This document shows, one piece after another, positions 7,918 through 18,163 of a DNA stretch of 64,000 nt; positions within the stretch are counted from its first letter, which is position 1, and each line of letters opens with the position of its first letter. Both the position numbers and the translations under genes were made by a program. Where the stretch lies: NCBI RefSeq assembly GCF_002941025.1, contig NZ_PTJS01000001.1, positions 930,001 through 994,000 of the forward strand, written 5' to 3'. The notes below the pieces were generated by a model, which ran no database searches, was not told where the DNA came from, and saw nothing but the letters and a program-made list of their open reading frames with translations. This DNA comes from Streptomyces sp. QL37. GTDB lineage: Bacteria; Actinomycetota; Actinomycetes; Streptomycetales; Streptomycetaceae.

Positions 7918-10089
7918 TCAGTCGTGGAAGGTCTCGCCCTTCTCCGCCTTCTCCACCAGGTACGCGGAGGGCAGGAAGCGGTCTCCGTAGCGCTCGGCGA
8001 GCTGCCTGGCGCGCGCGACGAAGCCGGGCAGGCCGCCCTCGTAGCCGTTGATGTACTGGAGTACGCCACCGGTCCACGCGGGGAAGCCGATGCCCATGAT
8101 GGAGCCGATGTTGGCGTCGGCGACGGTCATCAGGACGTTCTCCTCCAGGCAGCGGACGCTGTCCAGCGCCTCGGAGAAGAGCATCCGCTCCTTCATGTCC
8201 TCGAAGGGGATGTCGGCGGCGGGCTTCGTGAAGTGCTCACGCAGGCCCGGCCAGAGCGCGCCCCGCCTGCCGTCCTCGCCGTACTCGTAGAACCCGGCTC
8301 CCCCGCTGCGCCCCGGCCGTCCGAACTCGTCGACCATCCGGTCCACGACCTCGTCCGCCGGGTGCGTGGCCCAGGTGCCGCCCGCCTCCTCGACGGCGCG
8401 CCGGGTCTCGATGCGGATCTTGCGGGGCAGGGTGAGCGTCAGCTCGTCCATGAGGGAGAGCACCTTGGCCGGGTAGCCGGCCTGCGCGGCCGCCTGCTCG
8501 ACCGACGCGGGCTCGACACCCTCGCCGACCATGGCGACACCCTCGTTGATGAAGTGGCCGATGACGCGTGAGGTGAAGAAGCCGCGCGAGTCGTTGACGA
8601 CGATCGGGGTCTTCTTGATCCGGCGCACCAGGTCGAAGGCGCGTGCCAGGGCCTCGTCGCCGGTCTTCTCGCCCTTGATGATCTCGACGAGCGGCATCTT
8701 GTCGACGGGAGAGAAGAAGTGCAGCCCGATGAAGTCGGCCGGGCGGGTGACCCCTTCGGCGAGCGCGGTGATGGGCAGCGTCGAGGTGTTGGAGCAGAGC
8801 AGCGCGTCGGGGTCGACGATGTCCTGGATCTCCTGGAACACCTTGTGCTTCAGCGCGGTGTCCTCGAAGACGGCCTCGATCACGGCGTCGCAGCCCGCGA
8901 GGTCGGCCGGGTCCCCGGTCGGGGTGATGCGGGCCAGCAGTTCGTCGCGCTTCGCCTCCGTGGTGCGGCCCCGGGAGAGCGCCTTGGCGAGGAGCTTCTC
9001 GCTGTACGCCTTGCCCTTGGCCGCCGCCTCGACGGTCACGTCCTTGAGGACGACCTCGATGCCGGCGCGTGCGCAGGAGTAGGCGATGCCCGCGCCCATC
9101 ATCCCGGCGCCGAGCACGGCCACCTTGCGGACCTGGCGCTCCTCGACGCCCGCCGGTCGGCTGGCGCCGGAGTTGACGGCCTGGAGGTCGAAGAAGAACG
9201 CCTGGATCATGTTCTTGGCGACCTGGCCGGTGACCAGCTCGGTGAAGTAGCGGGCCTCGATGGTCTGCGCGGTCTCGAAGTCGACCTGCGATCCCTCGAC
9301 CGCCGCGGCCATGATGTTGCGGGGCGCGGGCATGGGCGCGCCCGCGAGCTGCTTCTTCAGGTTCGCCGGGAAGGCGGGCAGATTGGCCGCGAACTTCGGG
9401 TTGGACGGGGTGCCGCCGGGAATCCGGTAGCCCTTGACGTCCCAGGGCTGCTGCGACTCCGGATGGGCGTCGATGAAGGCGCGGGCCTTTTCGAGCATCT
9501 CCTCGCGGGTGGCGGCGACCTCGTGCACGAGGCCGTTCTCCAGCGCCCGCTGCGGGGTGTACTGGGTGCCCTGGAGAAGGACCTTCAACAGCGCGTCGGT
9601 GATGCCCATCAGCCGTACGGTGCGGGTCACACCGCCGCCGGCGGGCAGCAGGCCGAGGGTGACCTCGGGCAGGCCGATACGGGAGCCGGGGGCGTCCAGC
9701 GCGATGCGGTGGTGGGCGGCGAGCGCGATCTCGTAACCGCCGCCGAGCGCGGCGCCGTTGATGGCGGCGACGACCGGTTTGCCGAGGGTCTCGATGCGGC
9801 GCAGGGAGTTCTTGATGGCGGTTCCGGCGTCGAACGCCGCCTGGGCGTTCTCGGGACCGATCTTGATCATGTCCTTGAGGTCGCCGCCCGCGAAGAAGGT
9901 CTTCTTGGCGGAGGTGTAGATGATGCCCCGGATGGAGTCCTTCTCGGCCTCGGCGCGCTCGGCGACGGCCGCGATGGACTCCTTGAAGCCCTGGTTCATG
10001 GTGTTGGCGGACTGGTCGGGGTCGTCCAGTACGAGGGTGACGACGCCGGTCTCGTCCTGTTCCCAGCGGATGGTCGTGCTCTCGGTCAT
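7918..10089 (-). CDS. FadB/FadJ-type bifunctional enoyl-CoA hydratase / 3-hydroxyacyl-CoA dehydrogenase
   Basis: A 723-residue two-domain beta-oxidation enzyme. Residues 1 to about 300 are a crotonase domain (GGDLKDMI oxyanion-hole loop; INGAALGGGYEIALAAHHRI; glutamate-containing IGLPEVTLGLLPAGGG). From about residue 320 comes the NAD-binding Rossmann fold VAVLGAGMMGAGIAYSCARAG and the dehydrogenase signature GLHFFSPVDKMPLVEII, then two C-terminal helical domains. It hydrates trans-2-enoyl-CoA and oxidises the hydroxyacyl product. The ATG has GGAGA upstream. It is the last gene of a five-gene operon, 35 bp after the thiolase. Confidence 0.96.
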   Translation of the reverse strand: MTESTTIRWEQDETGVVTLVLDDPDQSANTMNQGFKESIAAVAERAEAEKDSIRGIIYTSAKKTFFAGGDLKDMIKIGPENAQAAFDAGTAIKNSLRRIETLGKPVVAAINGAALGGGYEIALAAHHRIALDAPGSRIGLPEVTLGLLPAGGGVTRTVRLMGITDALLKVLLQGTQYTPQRALENGLVHEVAATREEMLEKARAFIDAHPESQQPWDVKGYRIPGGTPSNPKFAANLPAFPANLKKQLAGAPMPAPRNIMAAAVEGSQVDFETAQTIEARYFTELVTGQVAKNMIQAFFFDLQAVNSGASRPAGVEERQVRKVAVLGAGMMGAGIAYSCARAGIEVVLKDVTVEAAAKGKAYSEKLLAKALSRGRTTEAKRDELLARITPTGDPADLAGCDAVIEAVFEDTALKHKVFQEIQDIVDPDALLCSNTSTLPITALAEGVTRPADFIGLHFFSPVDKMPLVEIIKGEKTGDEALARAFDLVRRIKKTPIVVNDSRGFFTSRVIGHFINEGVAMVGEGVEPASVEQAAAQAGYPAKVLSLMDELTLTLPRKIRIETRRAVEEAGGTWATHPADEVVDRMVDEFGRPGRSGGAGFYEYGEDGRRGALWPGLREHFTKPAADIPFEDMKERMLFSEALDSVRCLEENVLMTVADANIGSIMGIGFPAWTGGVLQYINGYEGGLPGFVARARQLAERYGDRFLPSAYLVEKAEKGETFHD

Positions 10090-10124
10090 TGCGGTGTTCT
10101 CCGTAAGCAGAGGGGCCGGGACGG

Positions 10125-11339
<1,215 letters not shown>

Positions 11340-11373
11340 GGCAGCTGCCTTTCCGGGTCGGTGCTGGGCGGGG

Positions 11374-12516
11374 TCAGGAGAGCAGCGAGCGGCCGATGAT
11401 CTCCTTCATGATCTCGGTCGTGCCGCCGTAGATGGTCTGGATGCGGCCGTCGGTGAAAGCCTTGGCGACCCGGTACTCCGTCATGTAGCCGTAGCCGCCG
11501 TGCAGTTGGAGGCACCGGTCGGCGACGCGCTTCTGCAGCTCGGTCGCCCACCACTTGGCCATCGAGGCGTGGACGGCGTCGAGCGTCCCCTCGGAGTGGT
11601 CGACGATGCACCGGTCGAGGAAGGCCCGGGTCACGGCGCACTCGGTGGCCATCTCGGCGATCTCGAAGCGGATGTGCTGGAGCTTGGAGAGCGGGCGCCC
11701 GAAGGCCTCGCGCTCCTTGACGTACCGGGTGGTGATCTCCAGGAGGTGTTCGGCGGCGGCGATCCCGGCGACCGCTATGCCCATGCGCTCCTGGGCCAGG
11801 TTGGTCATCAGGTGGATGAACGCGCCGTCGAGCTCACCGAGGAGGTTCTCCTTGGGGACGCGTACGTCGTTGAAGAACAGCTCGGCGGTGTCCTGGGACT
11901 TCTGGCCGATCTTGTCGAGGTTGCGGCCCCGCTCGAAGCCCTCGGTACCGCGCTCGACGACGAGCAGCGAGAGGCCCTTGGCGCCGCCCTCCGGTGAGGT
12001 CTTGGCCACGACGATCACCAGGTCGGCGAGGATGCCGTTGGAGATGAAGGTCTTCGATCCGTTGAGGAGCCAGTGGTCGCCCTTGTCCTCGGCGCTCGTG
12101 CGGATGCCCTGGAGGTCGGAGCCCGCGCCGGGTTCCGTCATGGCGATGGCGGTGATGGTCTCGCCGCTGCAGAAGCCGGGCAGCCAGCGCCGCTTCTGCT
12201 CCTCGGTGGCGAGACCGGTGAGGTAGGGGCCGATGATGTCGTTGTGCAGGCCGAGCGCGAGCCCGGACACCCCGGCCCGGGTGAACTCCTCGGCGAGAAC
12301 GGCGCTGTAGCGGAAGTCGGCGTTGCCGCCGCCCCCGTACTCCTCGGGGACCGCGAGGCCGAGCAGCCCCTGGCGGCCGGCCGCGAGCCAGGCCTCCCGG
12401 GAGACGACGCCGTCCTTCTCCCACTGCTCGTAGTGCGGGAGGACCTCCTTGGCGAGGAAGGTGCGGACGGTCTCGCGGAACGCGTCGTGCTCTTCGGTGA
12501 AGATCTGCCGCTGCAC
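11374..12516 (-). CDS. Acyl-CoA dehydrogenase
   Basis: A full-length 380-residue FAD enzyme. It contains the signature [20 protein letters not shown] (near residue 125), [20 protein letters not shown], the helix [20 protein letters not shown] and the C-terminal [20 protein letters not shown]...[16 protein letters not shown]. It catalyses the first oxidation of the beta-oxidation spiral. The GTG start lies one base after the stop of the F420 oxidoreductase gene (TGA-A-GTG), with AGGGGG as ribosome site, so the two are probably translationally coupled. Confidence 0.96.
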   Translation of the reverse strand: MQRQIFTEEHDAFRETVRTFLAKEVLPHYEQWEKDGVVSREAWLAAGRQGLLGLAVPEEYGGGGNADFRYSAVLAEEFTRAGVSGLALGLHNDIIGPYLTGLATEEQKRRWLPGFCSGETITAIAMTEPGAGSDLQGIRTSAEDKGDHWLLNGSKTFISNGILADLVIVVAKTSPEGGAKGLSLLVVERGTEGFERGRNLDKIGQKSQDTAELFFNDVRVPKENLLGELDGAFIHLMTNLAQERMGIAVAGIAAAEHLLEITTRYVKEREAFGRPLSKLQHIRFEIAEMATECAVTRAFLDRCIVDHSEGTLDAVHASMAKWWATELQKRVADRCLQLHGGYGYMTEYRVAKAFTDGRIQTIYGGTTEIMKEIIGRSLLS

Positions 12517-12517
12517 T

Positions 12518-13552
12518 TCAAGCCCCCTGGAGCCAGTTCTTGACGGTGGAGATCAGCCGCGCCGGCTCGGGGCCGGCAGGGGTGACGTTGAGCATGGTGA
12601 CTCCGGCCTCGCGGAACGCCTCGATACGGTCGCGTACGTACCCCTCGGGGCCGCAGAGCGTCATGAGCTCGCAGAACTCGTCCGGGACCGCGGCCTCGGC
12701 CTCCTTCTTCTTCCCGGAGAGGTAGAGCTCCTGGATGGTGGCGGCCTCCTTCTCGTAGCCGTAGGCGACGGCGAGGTCGTTGTAGAAGTTCTTGCCGGGC
12801 GCGCCCATGCCGCCGACGTAGAGCGCGATCTGCGGACGGGCGAGATCGCGGAGGGCGGCGGCGTCGTCGCCGATGGCCAGCAGGCCGCCCGCGACGGTCT
12901 GCAGCGGGCCGAGTGCGGGGTCGCGCTTCGCCGCGCCCTCGGCCAGGGCCGTGCCCCAGACCTGCTGGGCCTTCTCCGGGATGTAGAGGGTGGGCAGCCA
13001 GCCGTCGGCGATCTCGGCGGTCAGCCGGACGTTGGCCGGGCCCAGCGAGGCGACGTAGAGCGGGATGGTGTCACGCACCGGCCGGGTGAGGATCTTCAGC
13101 GGCTTGCCGAGCTTGCCGCCCTTCTCCTTCGGCAGGGGCATGTCGGTGATGCCGTGGTGGTCGATGACCTCGCGGCGCCAGATCCGGCGGCAGAGCTCGA
13201 CGGTCTCGCGGGTCCGGCCGAGCGGCCTGTCGTACGGCTTGCCGTGCCAGCCCTCCACGACCTGCGGGCCCGAGGCACCGAGTCCGAGCAGCGCACGTCC
13301 GCCCGATACGGCGTCGAGCCCCGCTCCGGTCTGGGCGATGAGGGCGGGGGTGCGGGAGTAGACGTTGAGGATCGCCGCGCCGATCCTCAGGCGTTCGGTG
13401 CGGGCGGCGAGGTAGCCCATGAGGGTGGGCGAGTCGAAGCCGTACGCCTCGGCGACCCAGACGGCGTCGAGTCCGGCGGACTCGAGTTCCGCGACCTCGT
13501 CGCAGGCGGCGCGCGGGTCGCCCGCGTAGTTCAGCGGCAGGGAGAGTTCCAT
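12518..13552 (-). CDS. LLM-class F420-dependent oxidoreductase
   Basis: A 344-residue luciferase-like monooxygenase-fold protein. The N-terminus MELSLPLNYAGD, then GLDAVWVAEAYGFDSPTLMGYLA and later LGLGASGPQVVEGWHG, match the TIM-barrel of actinobacterial F420-dependent enzymes. ATG 13552 was chosen because it shares its A with the TGA stop of the racemase gene (TGATG), a classic coupling arrangement. Its place inside a beta-oxidation operon suggests it modifies an acyl-CoA or its precursor (for example reduction of a double bond), but the substrate is unknown. Confidence 0.9.
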   Translation of the reverse strand: MELSLPLNYAGDPRAACDEVAELESAGLDAVWVAEAYGFDSPTLMGYLAARTERLRIGAAILNVYSRTPALIAQTGAGLDAVSGGRALLGLGASGPQVVEGWHGKPYDRPLGRTRETVELCRRIWRREVIDHHGITDMPLPKEKGGKLGKPLKILTRPVRDTIPLYVASLGPANVRLTAEIADGWLPTLYIPEKAQQVWGTALAEGAAKRDPALGPLQTVAGGLLAIGDDAAALRDLARPQIALYVGGMGAPGKNFYNDLAVAYGYEKEAATIQELYLSGKKKEAEAAVPDEFCELMTLCGPEGYVRDRIEAFREAGVTMLNVTPAGPEPARLISTVKNWLQGA

Positions 13553-14700
13553 CAGCCGGTCGTTTCCTTCCCGGTGGTCAGCAGGCCCGGCAGGTCCCAC
13601 TCCTCGGCGACGGCCTCGGTGTCCGCTCCGGGCAGCGCGGGTGCGCTGCGTACGGAGACGGGGGTCGCGGAGAAGCGTGGCGCTGGGGCGGGCTGGGTGA
13701 GTCCGCCGTGCTCCACGTAGGTGGAACGGGCGGCGAGGTGGGGGTGGCGGGGTGCCTCACGGAGCGAGAGGACGGGAGCCACACAGGCGTCCGTCCCCTC
13801 GAAGATCTCGGTCCACTCGGCGCGCGTACGGGTGCTGAAGCGGTCGGCGACCAGGGCACGCAGTTCCTCCCAGCGTCCGAGGTCGTTGCGGTCGGGGGCC
13901 TCGTCCCCGAGTCCGAGGAGCCCGGCGAACTCCTCGTAGAAGCGTGGTTCCAGGGCCCCGACCGCCATGTAGCCGCCGTCGGAGGTCTCGTAGGAGCCGT
14001 AGAAGGGGCAGCCGCCGTCGAGGAGGTTGGAGCCGCGCCGGTCCTGCCAGCTGCCGGCCGCCAGCATGCCGTGGATCATCGTCGCGAGATGGGCCGCGCC
14101 GTCGACGATGGCCGCGTCGACGACCTGTCCGGTCCCCTGCGTACGGGCGTGCTGGAGGGCGGCGAGCACGCCTACGACGAGGTAGAGCGAGCCGCCCGCG
14201 TAGTCGCCGACCAGATTGGCGGGGACCGTGGGCGGTTCGCCGGATCTGCCGATCATGGACAGGGTGCCGGTGAGGGCGATGTAGCCGATGTCATGTCCTG
14301 CCCGTTCGGCCAGCGGCCCGTCCTGGCCCCAGCCGGTCATCCGCCCGTAGACGAGCCGCGGATTGCGTTCCAGGCAGGCGTCGGGCCCGACGCCTAGGCG
14401 TTCGGCGACGCCGGGCCGGTAGCCCTCGATCAGGATGTCGGCGCGCTCGACGAGGTCGAGCACCTGCCCGGCTCCGCCCTCGGCCTTCAGATCGACGAGG
14501 ACCGACCGCTTGTTGCGGTTGGTGAGATCGAAGGCGGGTTCGATACCGATCACCGAACCTCCGGGCCGGTCGACGCGCACCACGTCGGCGCCGAGGTCGG
14601 CGAGGAGCATCGCGGCGAACGGGCCGGGGCCGATGCCCGCCAGTTCGACGACGCGCACCCCGGTCAGCGGGCCCTGCGGCCCGTGTCCTGTCGTTGCCAT
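13552..14700 (-). CDS. Alpha-methylacyl-CoA racemase (CoA-transferase family III)
   Basis: A 382-residue family III CoA-transferase fold protein. GVRVVELAGIGPGPFAAMLL opens the Rossmann domain. The racemase hallmark GWGQDGPLAERAGHDIGYIA places the catalytic His at residue 136, and LVGDYAGGSLYL places the Asp at 166, the pair used for 1,1-proton transfer in the racemase subfamily. It epimerises 2-methylacyl-CoA from 2R to 2S so that the acyl-CoA dehydrogenase can act. This points to methyl-branched substrates for the operon. ATG 14700 follows GGGGG. It is the first gene of the operon, and a 25-bp palindromic operator lies just upstream. Confidence 0.93.
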   Translation of the reverse strand: MATTGHGPQGPLTGVRVVELAGIGPGPFAAMLLADLGADVVRVDRPGGSVIGIEPAFDLTNRNKRSVLVDLKAEGGAGQVLDLVERADILIEGYRPGVAERLGVGPDACLERNPRLVYGRMTGWGQDGPLAERAGHDIGYIALTGTLSMIGRSGEPPTVPANLVGDYAGGSLYLVVGVLAALQHARTQGTGQVVDAAIVDGAAHLATMIHGMLAAGSWQDRRGSNLLDGGCPFYGSYETSDGGYMAVGALEPRFYEEFAGLLGLGDEAPDRNDLGRWEELRALVADRFSTRTRAEWTEIFEGTDACVAPVLSLREAPRHPHLAARSTYVEHGGLTQPAPAPRFSATPVSVRSAPALPGADTEAVAEEWDLPGLLTTGKETTG

Positions 14701-14713
14701 CAAGCCCCCAGCG

Positions 14714-14738
14714 GTGTGACACAACTGATGTAACATCG
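14714..14738. promoter_or_regulatory. Putative MerR operator, copy C (racemase-led beta-oxidation operon)
   Basis: GGTG-N2-ACA-N7-TGT-N2-CATC, a 25-bp palindrome with the same spacing as copies A and B and 15 of 25 bases identical to copy B, including nearly all dyad positions. It lies 14 bp upstream of the racemase start, in the 208-bp divergent promoter region shared with the reductase at 14908. Confidence 0.65.
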
Positions 14739-14907
14739 ATGATGCTAAGAACGGACCGCACTCCGCACAACCCTTTTGGCCGAGCAAGCGCTTAGTTCCT
14801 TCGTCCGGATCCTCTCGCACCGAGGCCCTCCCCCGGCGGCACGGCACAACGAACGCCTCCGCTACCCTCTGCCTGCTACATCGGCGCCGGCGCAGGCGGA
14901 GGCACTC

Positions 14908-16098
14908 ATGAACAGGCAGAGCGGGGCAGAACGCCCTTATGACGTCGTCCTTTTCGGAGCCACCGGCTTCGTGGGGACGCTCACGGCCGAATATCTCGCG
15001 GCCCACGCGCCGGACGGCTGCCGCTGGGCCCTGGCGGGCCGCAGCCGCGGCAAGCTGGAACGGCTGCGCGAGCGCCTCGCCGCACAACACCCGCGCTGCG
15101 CGGACCTGCCGCTGCTGACGGCCGACGCGGACGACACCGACGCCCTGCGGGAACTCGCCGGTTCCACGCACGTGGTGGCGTCCACGGTCGGCCCGTACGT
15201 CTGGTACGGCGAGAAGCTGGTCGCCGCCTGCGCGGAGGAGGGGACCGACTACACCGACCTCACCGGAGAGGCGGAGTTCGTCGACCGCATGTACCTGGCG
15301 CACGACGGCCGGGCCCGCGAGACGGGGGCGCGCCTGGTGCATGCCTGCGGCTTCGACTCCGTACCGCACGACCTCGGCGCCTACTTCACGGTCCGGCAGC
15401 TTCCCGAGGGGGTGCCGCTCACCGTCGACGGCTATGTCCGCACCAACGCGGTCTTCTCCGGCGGTACGTTCGCCTCCGCACTCACCGCGATGGGCCGCGG
15501 CCCGCAGATGGCGCGGGCGGCACGGGAACGGCGCCTGCACGAGCCGCGCCTGGTCGGCCGCAGGGCCCGAGCCCCGCAGGGAGCGCCGCACTTCAGCCCG
15601 GAGACGGGCACCTGGGCGCTGCCGCTGCCGACTCTGGATCCCCGGGTGGTGGAGCGGTCGGCGCGAGGGCTGGAGCGCTACGGCCCCGACTTCCGCTACC
15701 GGCACTTCGCCTCGGTGAAGCACCTGCCGGTGGCGCTCGGCGGCACGGCGGCGACGGCCCTGCTGGCGGGAGCCGCCCAGATCCCCGCCGCGCGCGACTG
15801 GCTGTCCGCCCGGGTCGAGCCGGGCACGGGCCCCGGGGAACAGCGCAGGAAGCGCAGCTGGTTCACGGTCCGCTTCATCGGGGAGGGCGGCGGCCGACGG
15901 GTCTTCGCGGAGGTGTCGGGCGGCGATCCCGGCTACGACGAGACGGCGAAGATGCTGACCGAAGCGGCCTTGGCGCTCGCCCTCGACGACCTGCCGGCGA
16001 CGTCGGGACAGGTCACGACGGCCGTGGCGATGGGCGACGCGCTGCTGGAGCGGCTGACGGCTGCCGGGCTGCGCTTCCGGGTCGCGGCGGTGCGCTGA
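14908..16098 (+). CDS. Saccharopine dehydrogenase-like / trans-acting enoyl reductase family protein
   Basis: A 396-residue NAD(P)-binding protein. The N-terminal Rossmann motif VVLFGATGFVGTLTAEYLA is followed by ALAGRSRGKLERLRERL and VASTVGPYVWYGEKLVAAC. The central HACGFDSVPHDLGAYF segment is characteristic of the family that includes the mycobacterial trans-acting enoyl reductase and lipid-modifying saccharopine dehydrogenase-like proteins. The ATG follows GGCGGAGGC. It is divergent from the beta-oxidation operon. A role in lipid reduction is plausible but unproven. Confidence 0.88.
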   Translation: MNRQSGAERPYDVVLFGATGFVGTLTAEYLAAHAPDGCRWALAGRSRGKLERLRERLAAQHPRCADLPLLTADADDTDALRELAGSTHVVASTVGPYVWYGEKLVAACAEEGTDYTDLTGEAEFVDRMYLAHDGRARETGARLVHACGFDSVPHDLGAYFTVRQLPEGVPLTVDGYVRTNAVFSGGTFASALTAMGRGPQMARAARERRLHEPRLVGRRARAPQGAPHFSPETGTWALPLPTLDPRVVERSARGLERYGPDFRYRHFASVKHLPVALGGTAATALLAGAAQIPAARDWLSARVEPGTGPGEQRRKRSWFTVRFIGEGGGRRVFAEVSGGDPGYDETAKMLTEAALALALDDLPATSGQVTTAVAMGDALLERLTAAGLRFRVAAVR

Positions 16099-16122
16099 GC
16101 CCCGGGGGCCGCGCGCACAGCG

Positions 16123-16269
16123 TCAGAGCATCCAGGACGCCAGCGTCACGACCATGGACACGGTCCAGCCGGCGCCCGCCAGGACGCCCAGGGTCATGCC
16201 CACGGCGACGCCGCGCTGGGAGAGACGTACGGTTCCGGTGCTCATCTGAGGTGCGTGGTGGTCGATCAT
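16123..16269 (-). CDS. Small single-pass membrane protein, unknown function
   Basis: A predicted 48-residue peptide with a basic N-terminus (STGTVRLSQRG) and one hydrophobic helix covering the rest (VAVGMTLGVLAGAGWTVSMV...). The start is uncertain: ATG 16269 has AGGGGCAGG upstream, while an internal ATG (16245) would leave a 40-residue protein. It sits between a convergent reductase gene and endonuclease V. I do not recognise a family. Confidence 0.5.
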   Translation of the reverse strand: MIDHHAPQMSTGTVRLSQRGVAVGMTLGVLAGAGWTVSMVVTLASWML

Positions 16270-16353
16270 GTGTACCAGCCTGCCCCTGATGTTCGACAAC
16301 CAACATCCGTATTTGTACTCAGTCGGCAACAGATCTCCGGGCGGGGGGGGCGG

Positions 16354-17031
16354 TCAGCCGGTCGCTTCCTTCAGGGCGGCCCGGCAGAGGGCGTCCGCCC
16401 TGCGCGTGGTCTCCGGCTGACGGAAGTCGCGTGCCAGCGCGAGCGTATGGGCGCAGGCGTTGTCCAGGCCGGTGCGGTGACCGACGGAGACGAAGACGGG
16501 CTTCGTGCCGTCCTGCGTGCGCAGAGCCCGGCCCACCTCCTCGTCCCCGTCCATGAGCGGGGAGAAGTCACCGCGCCGGGGGCCGGGTTGTTCGTAACGG
16601 AAGGTGAAGGGGTTCTTCGCCACGCCGATGACCGGCAGGCCGGTGAGCACTCCGAGGTGGCTGGCGAGCCCGAACCTGCGCGGGTGCGCCCGTCCGTAGC
16701 CGTCGCAGACGACGAGCCCCGGATCCACAGGCAGCCCCTCCAGCGCCGCCAGGACGGCCGGTATCTCCCGGAAGGCGAGCAGGCCGGGGACGTACGGAAA
16801 CGTCACGGCGCCGTTCGCGGTCGAGCTGGCGAGCACCTCCAGGGTCGCCTCGTCCAGGACGACGGCTGCCGCGACGACGAGGTCGCGCTCGTCGTCGTAC
16901 GCCACGTCGACGCCCGTGACCCGGCCGGTGCCGGCCGGCGGCCCCGGCTCGTCCAGAACCACCCGCGCCCGCAACGTGTCCTGGAGGGAGCGGGCTTCGG
17001 CCTCGTCGGCGGGCATCCGGAAAGTCGTCAT
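16354..17031 (-). CDS. nfi: Endonuclease V (deoxyinosine 3' endonuclease)
   Basis: A 225-residue protein with the complete endonuclease V motif set: VTGVDVAYDDERD (first metal Asp), TFPYVPGLLAFREIP (the PYxPG wedge plus Glu), VVCDGYGRAHPRRFGLASHLG (metal Asp), GVAKNPF and VSVGHRTGLDNACA. It nicks DNA (or RNA) at the second phosphodiester 3' to inosine, starting repair of deaminated adenine. It is divergent from the YciI gene with 35 bp between the starts. Confidence 0.95.
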   Translation of the reverse strand: MTTFRMPADEAEARSLQDTLRARVVLDEPGPPAGTGRVTGVDVAYDDERDLVVAAAVVLDEATLEVLASSTANGAVTFPYVPGLLAFREIPAVLAALEGLPVDPGLVVCDGYGRAHPRRFGLASHLGVLTGLPVIGVAKNPFTFRYEQPGPRRGDFSPLMDGDEEVGRALRTQDGTKPVFVSVGHRTGLDNACAHTLALARDFRQPETTRRADALCRAALKEATG

Positions 17032-17066
17032 GTCCGGTCACTCTAGGCGCCGGTAGCCTGGCGCTC

Positions 17067-17366
17067 ATGTTCGTACTCGAGTTGACCTACACCGCGCCGG
17101 TCGAGCACGTCGACGCCCTGATGACGGAGCACGTGGCCTGGCTGGACACGCAGTACGCGGCCGGGGTGTTCATCGCCTCCGGTCGGAAGAATCCCCGCGA
17201 CGGCGGTGTGATCCTGGCGGTGGGCGAGGGCCGCGCCGGGATCGAGAGGATCGCCGCCTCCGATCCCTTCGCGGCGCACGGGGTGTGCGCCTACCGGATC
17301 ACGGAGTTCCTCGCGACGAAGACCGCCGACGCGCTGGCGCCGTACCGGCAGCAACTGCCCGGCTAG
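17067..17366 (+). CDS. YciI family protein
   Basis: A 99-residue ferredoxin-like alpha/beta barrel protein of the YCII type. FVLELTYTAPVEHVDALMTEHVAWLDTQYAAGVF and the ending region SDPFAAHGVCAYRITEF fit the family profile. Family members include small stress-related and putative dehydrochlorinase-like proteins; no specific activity can be assigned. The ATG is not preceded by a strong ribosome site, so the transcript may be leaderless. Confidence 0.85.
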   Translation: MFVLELTYTAPVEHVDALMTEHVAWLDTQYAAGVFIASGRKNPRDGGVILAVGEGRAGIERIAASDPFAAHGVCAYRITEFLATKTADALAPYRQQLPG

Positions 17367-17519
17367 GGCGTTTCGTCTGGATCAGGCCGGATCAGGGAGC
17401 GGGGTCTGGTGCCGTGCATCGCAACGCGGAGCGATCGGGGTCTCCCCTGCTCGATCGAGCGGAGCCGACGAGAGGCCCTGCGCGTCTCCCTTACGCGCGC
17501 CGCCGGGCGGAGGGCAGCC
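17367..17519. repeat. Possible dispersed intergenic repeat remnant
   Basis: A non-coding stretch between convergent genes. It has a short direct repeat (GGATCAGG...GGATCAGG near 17379-17397), the segment GTCTGGTGCCGTGCATCGCA and the self-complementary CTCGATCGAG (about 17450-17459). Its texture is like the short degenerate repeats scattered between Streptomyces genes. I cannot confirm copies elsewhere from this window. Confidence 0.3.
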
Positions 17520-18122
17520 CTACTGCCCGCCGGCACGCGTGGTGAGGTCCTCGTCCGTGACGGGGCGGACCACCCGGCACGGCGTGCCGAGCGCGACGGT
17601 CATCGCGGGGACGCTGCGGCTGACGACGCTGCCGGCACCGATGACGGACCCGTACCCGATACGGACCCCGGGCAGGACCACCACGTTGCTGCCGATCCAC
17701 ACCTTGTCCTCGATCACGATCGGTTCGGAGAACCGCCCGAAGTCGGCACGTCGTGAGGGATGCACCGGGTGTCCCGTGGTCGTCAGGGTCACGCCGGGAG
17801 CGATCATGACGTCGTCGCCGATGTGGATGTCCACGTCGTCGACGCACGTCAGGTTGACGTTCCCGAAGAAGTCGTCGCCGATATGGACGTTGCTGCCGAA
17901 CGCGGCGTTGAACGGCGGCAGCAGCACCGTGCGTTCACCGACCGAGCCGAGGATCTCGACGAGCAGCGACCGGCGCCTCTCCGGCCGGCTCGGGGGTGTC
18001 AGGTTGTACTCGAAGATCTCCTCCGTGCGGCGCCGAGGCGCCAGGAAGGCCGCTTCGGACTCGGTGTAGACGAGCCCCTTGGCGATCCGGGCCAGGACTT
18101 CGTCCTCATGCGCGTCCGTCAC
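17520..18122 (-). CDS. Hexapeptide-repeat sugar O-acetyltransferase (maltose/galactoside acetyltransferase type)
   Basis: A 200-residue acetyl-CoA-dependent transferase. A short helical N-terminal cap (EDEVLARIAKGLVYT) resembles the maltose acetyltransferase cap. The left-handed beta-helix shows repeating hexads: NVHIGDDFFGNVNL, IHIGDDVMIAPGVTL, VWIGSNVVVLPGVRIG, SVIGAGSVVSRSV. The catalytic His is in TTTGHPVHP. GTG 18122 follows GAAAGGA. It acetylates sugar hydroxyls in the cytoplasm; the substrate is unknown. Confidence 0.93.
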   Translation of the reverse strand: MTDAHEDEVLARIAKGLVYTESEAAFLAPRRRTEEIFEYNLTPPSRPERRRSLLVEILGSVGERTVLLPPFNAAFGSNVHIGDDFFGNVNLTCVDDVDIHIGDDVMIAPGVTLTTTGHPVHPSRRADFGRFSEPIVIEDKVWIGSNVVVLPGVRIGYGSVIGAGSVVSRSVPAMTVALGTPCRVVRPVTDEDLTTRAGGQ

Positions 18123-18163
18123 TGCGGATCGTTCCTTTCGTCCAGTTTCGTCGGGTCCGGGCT

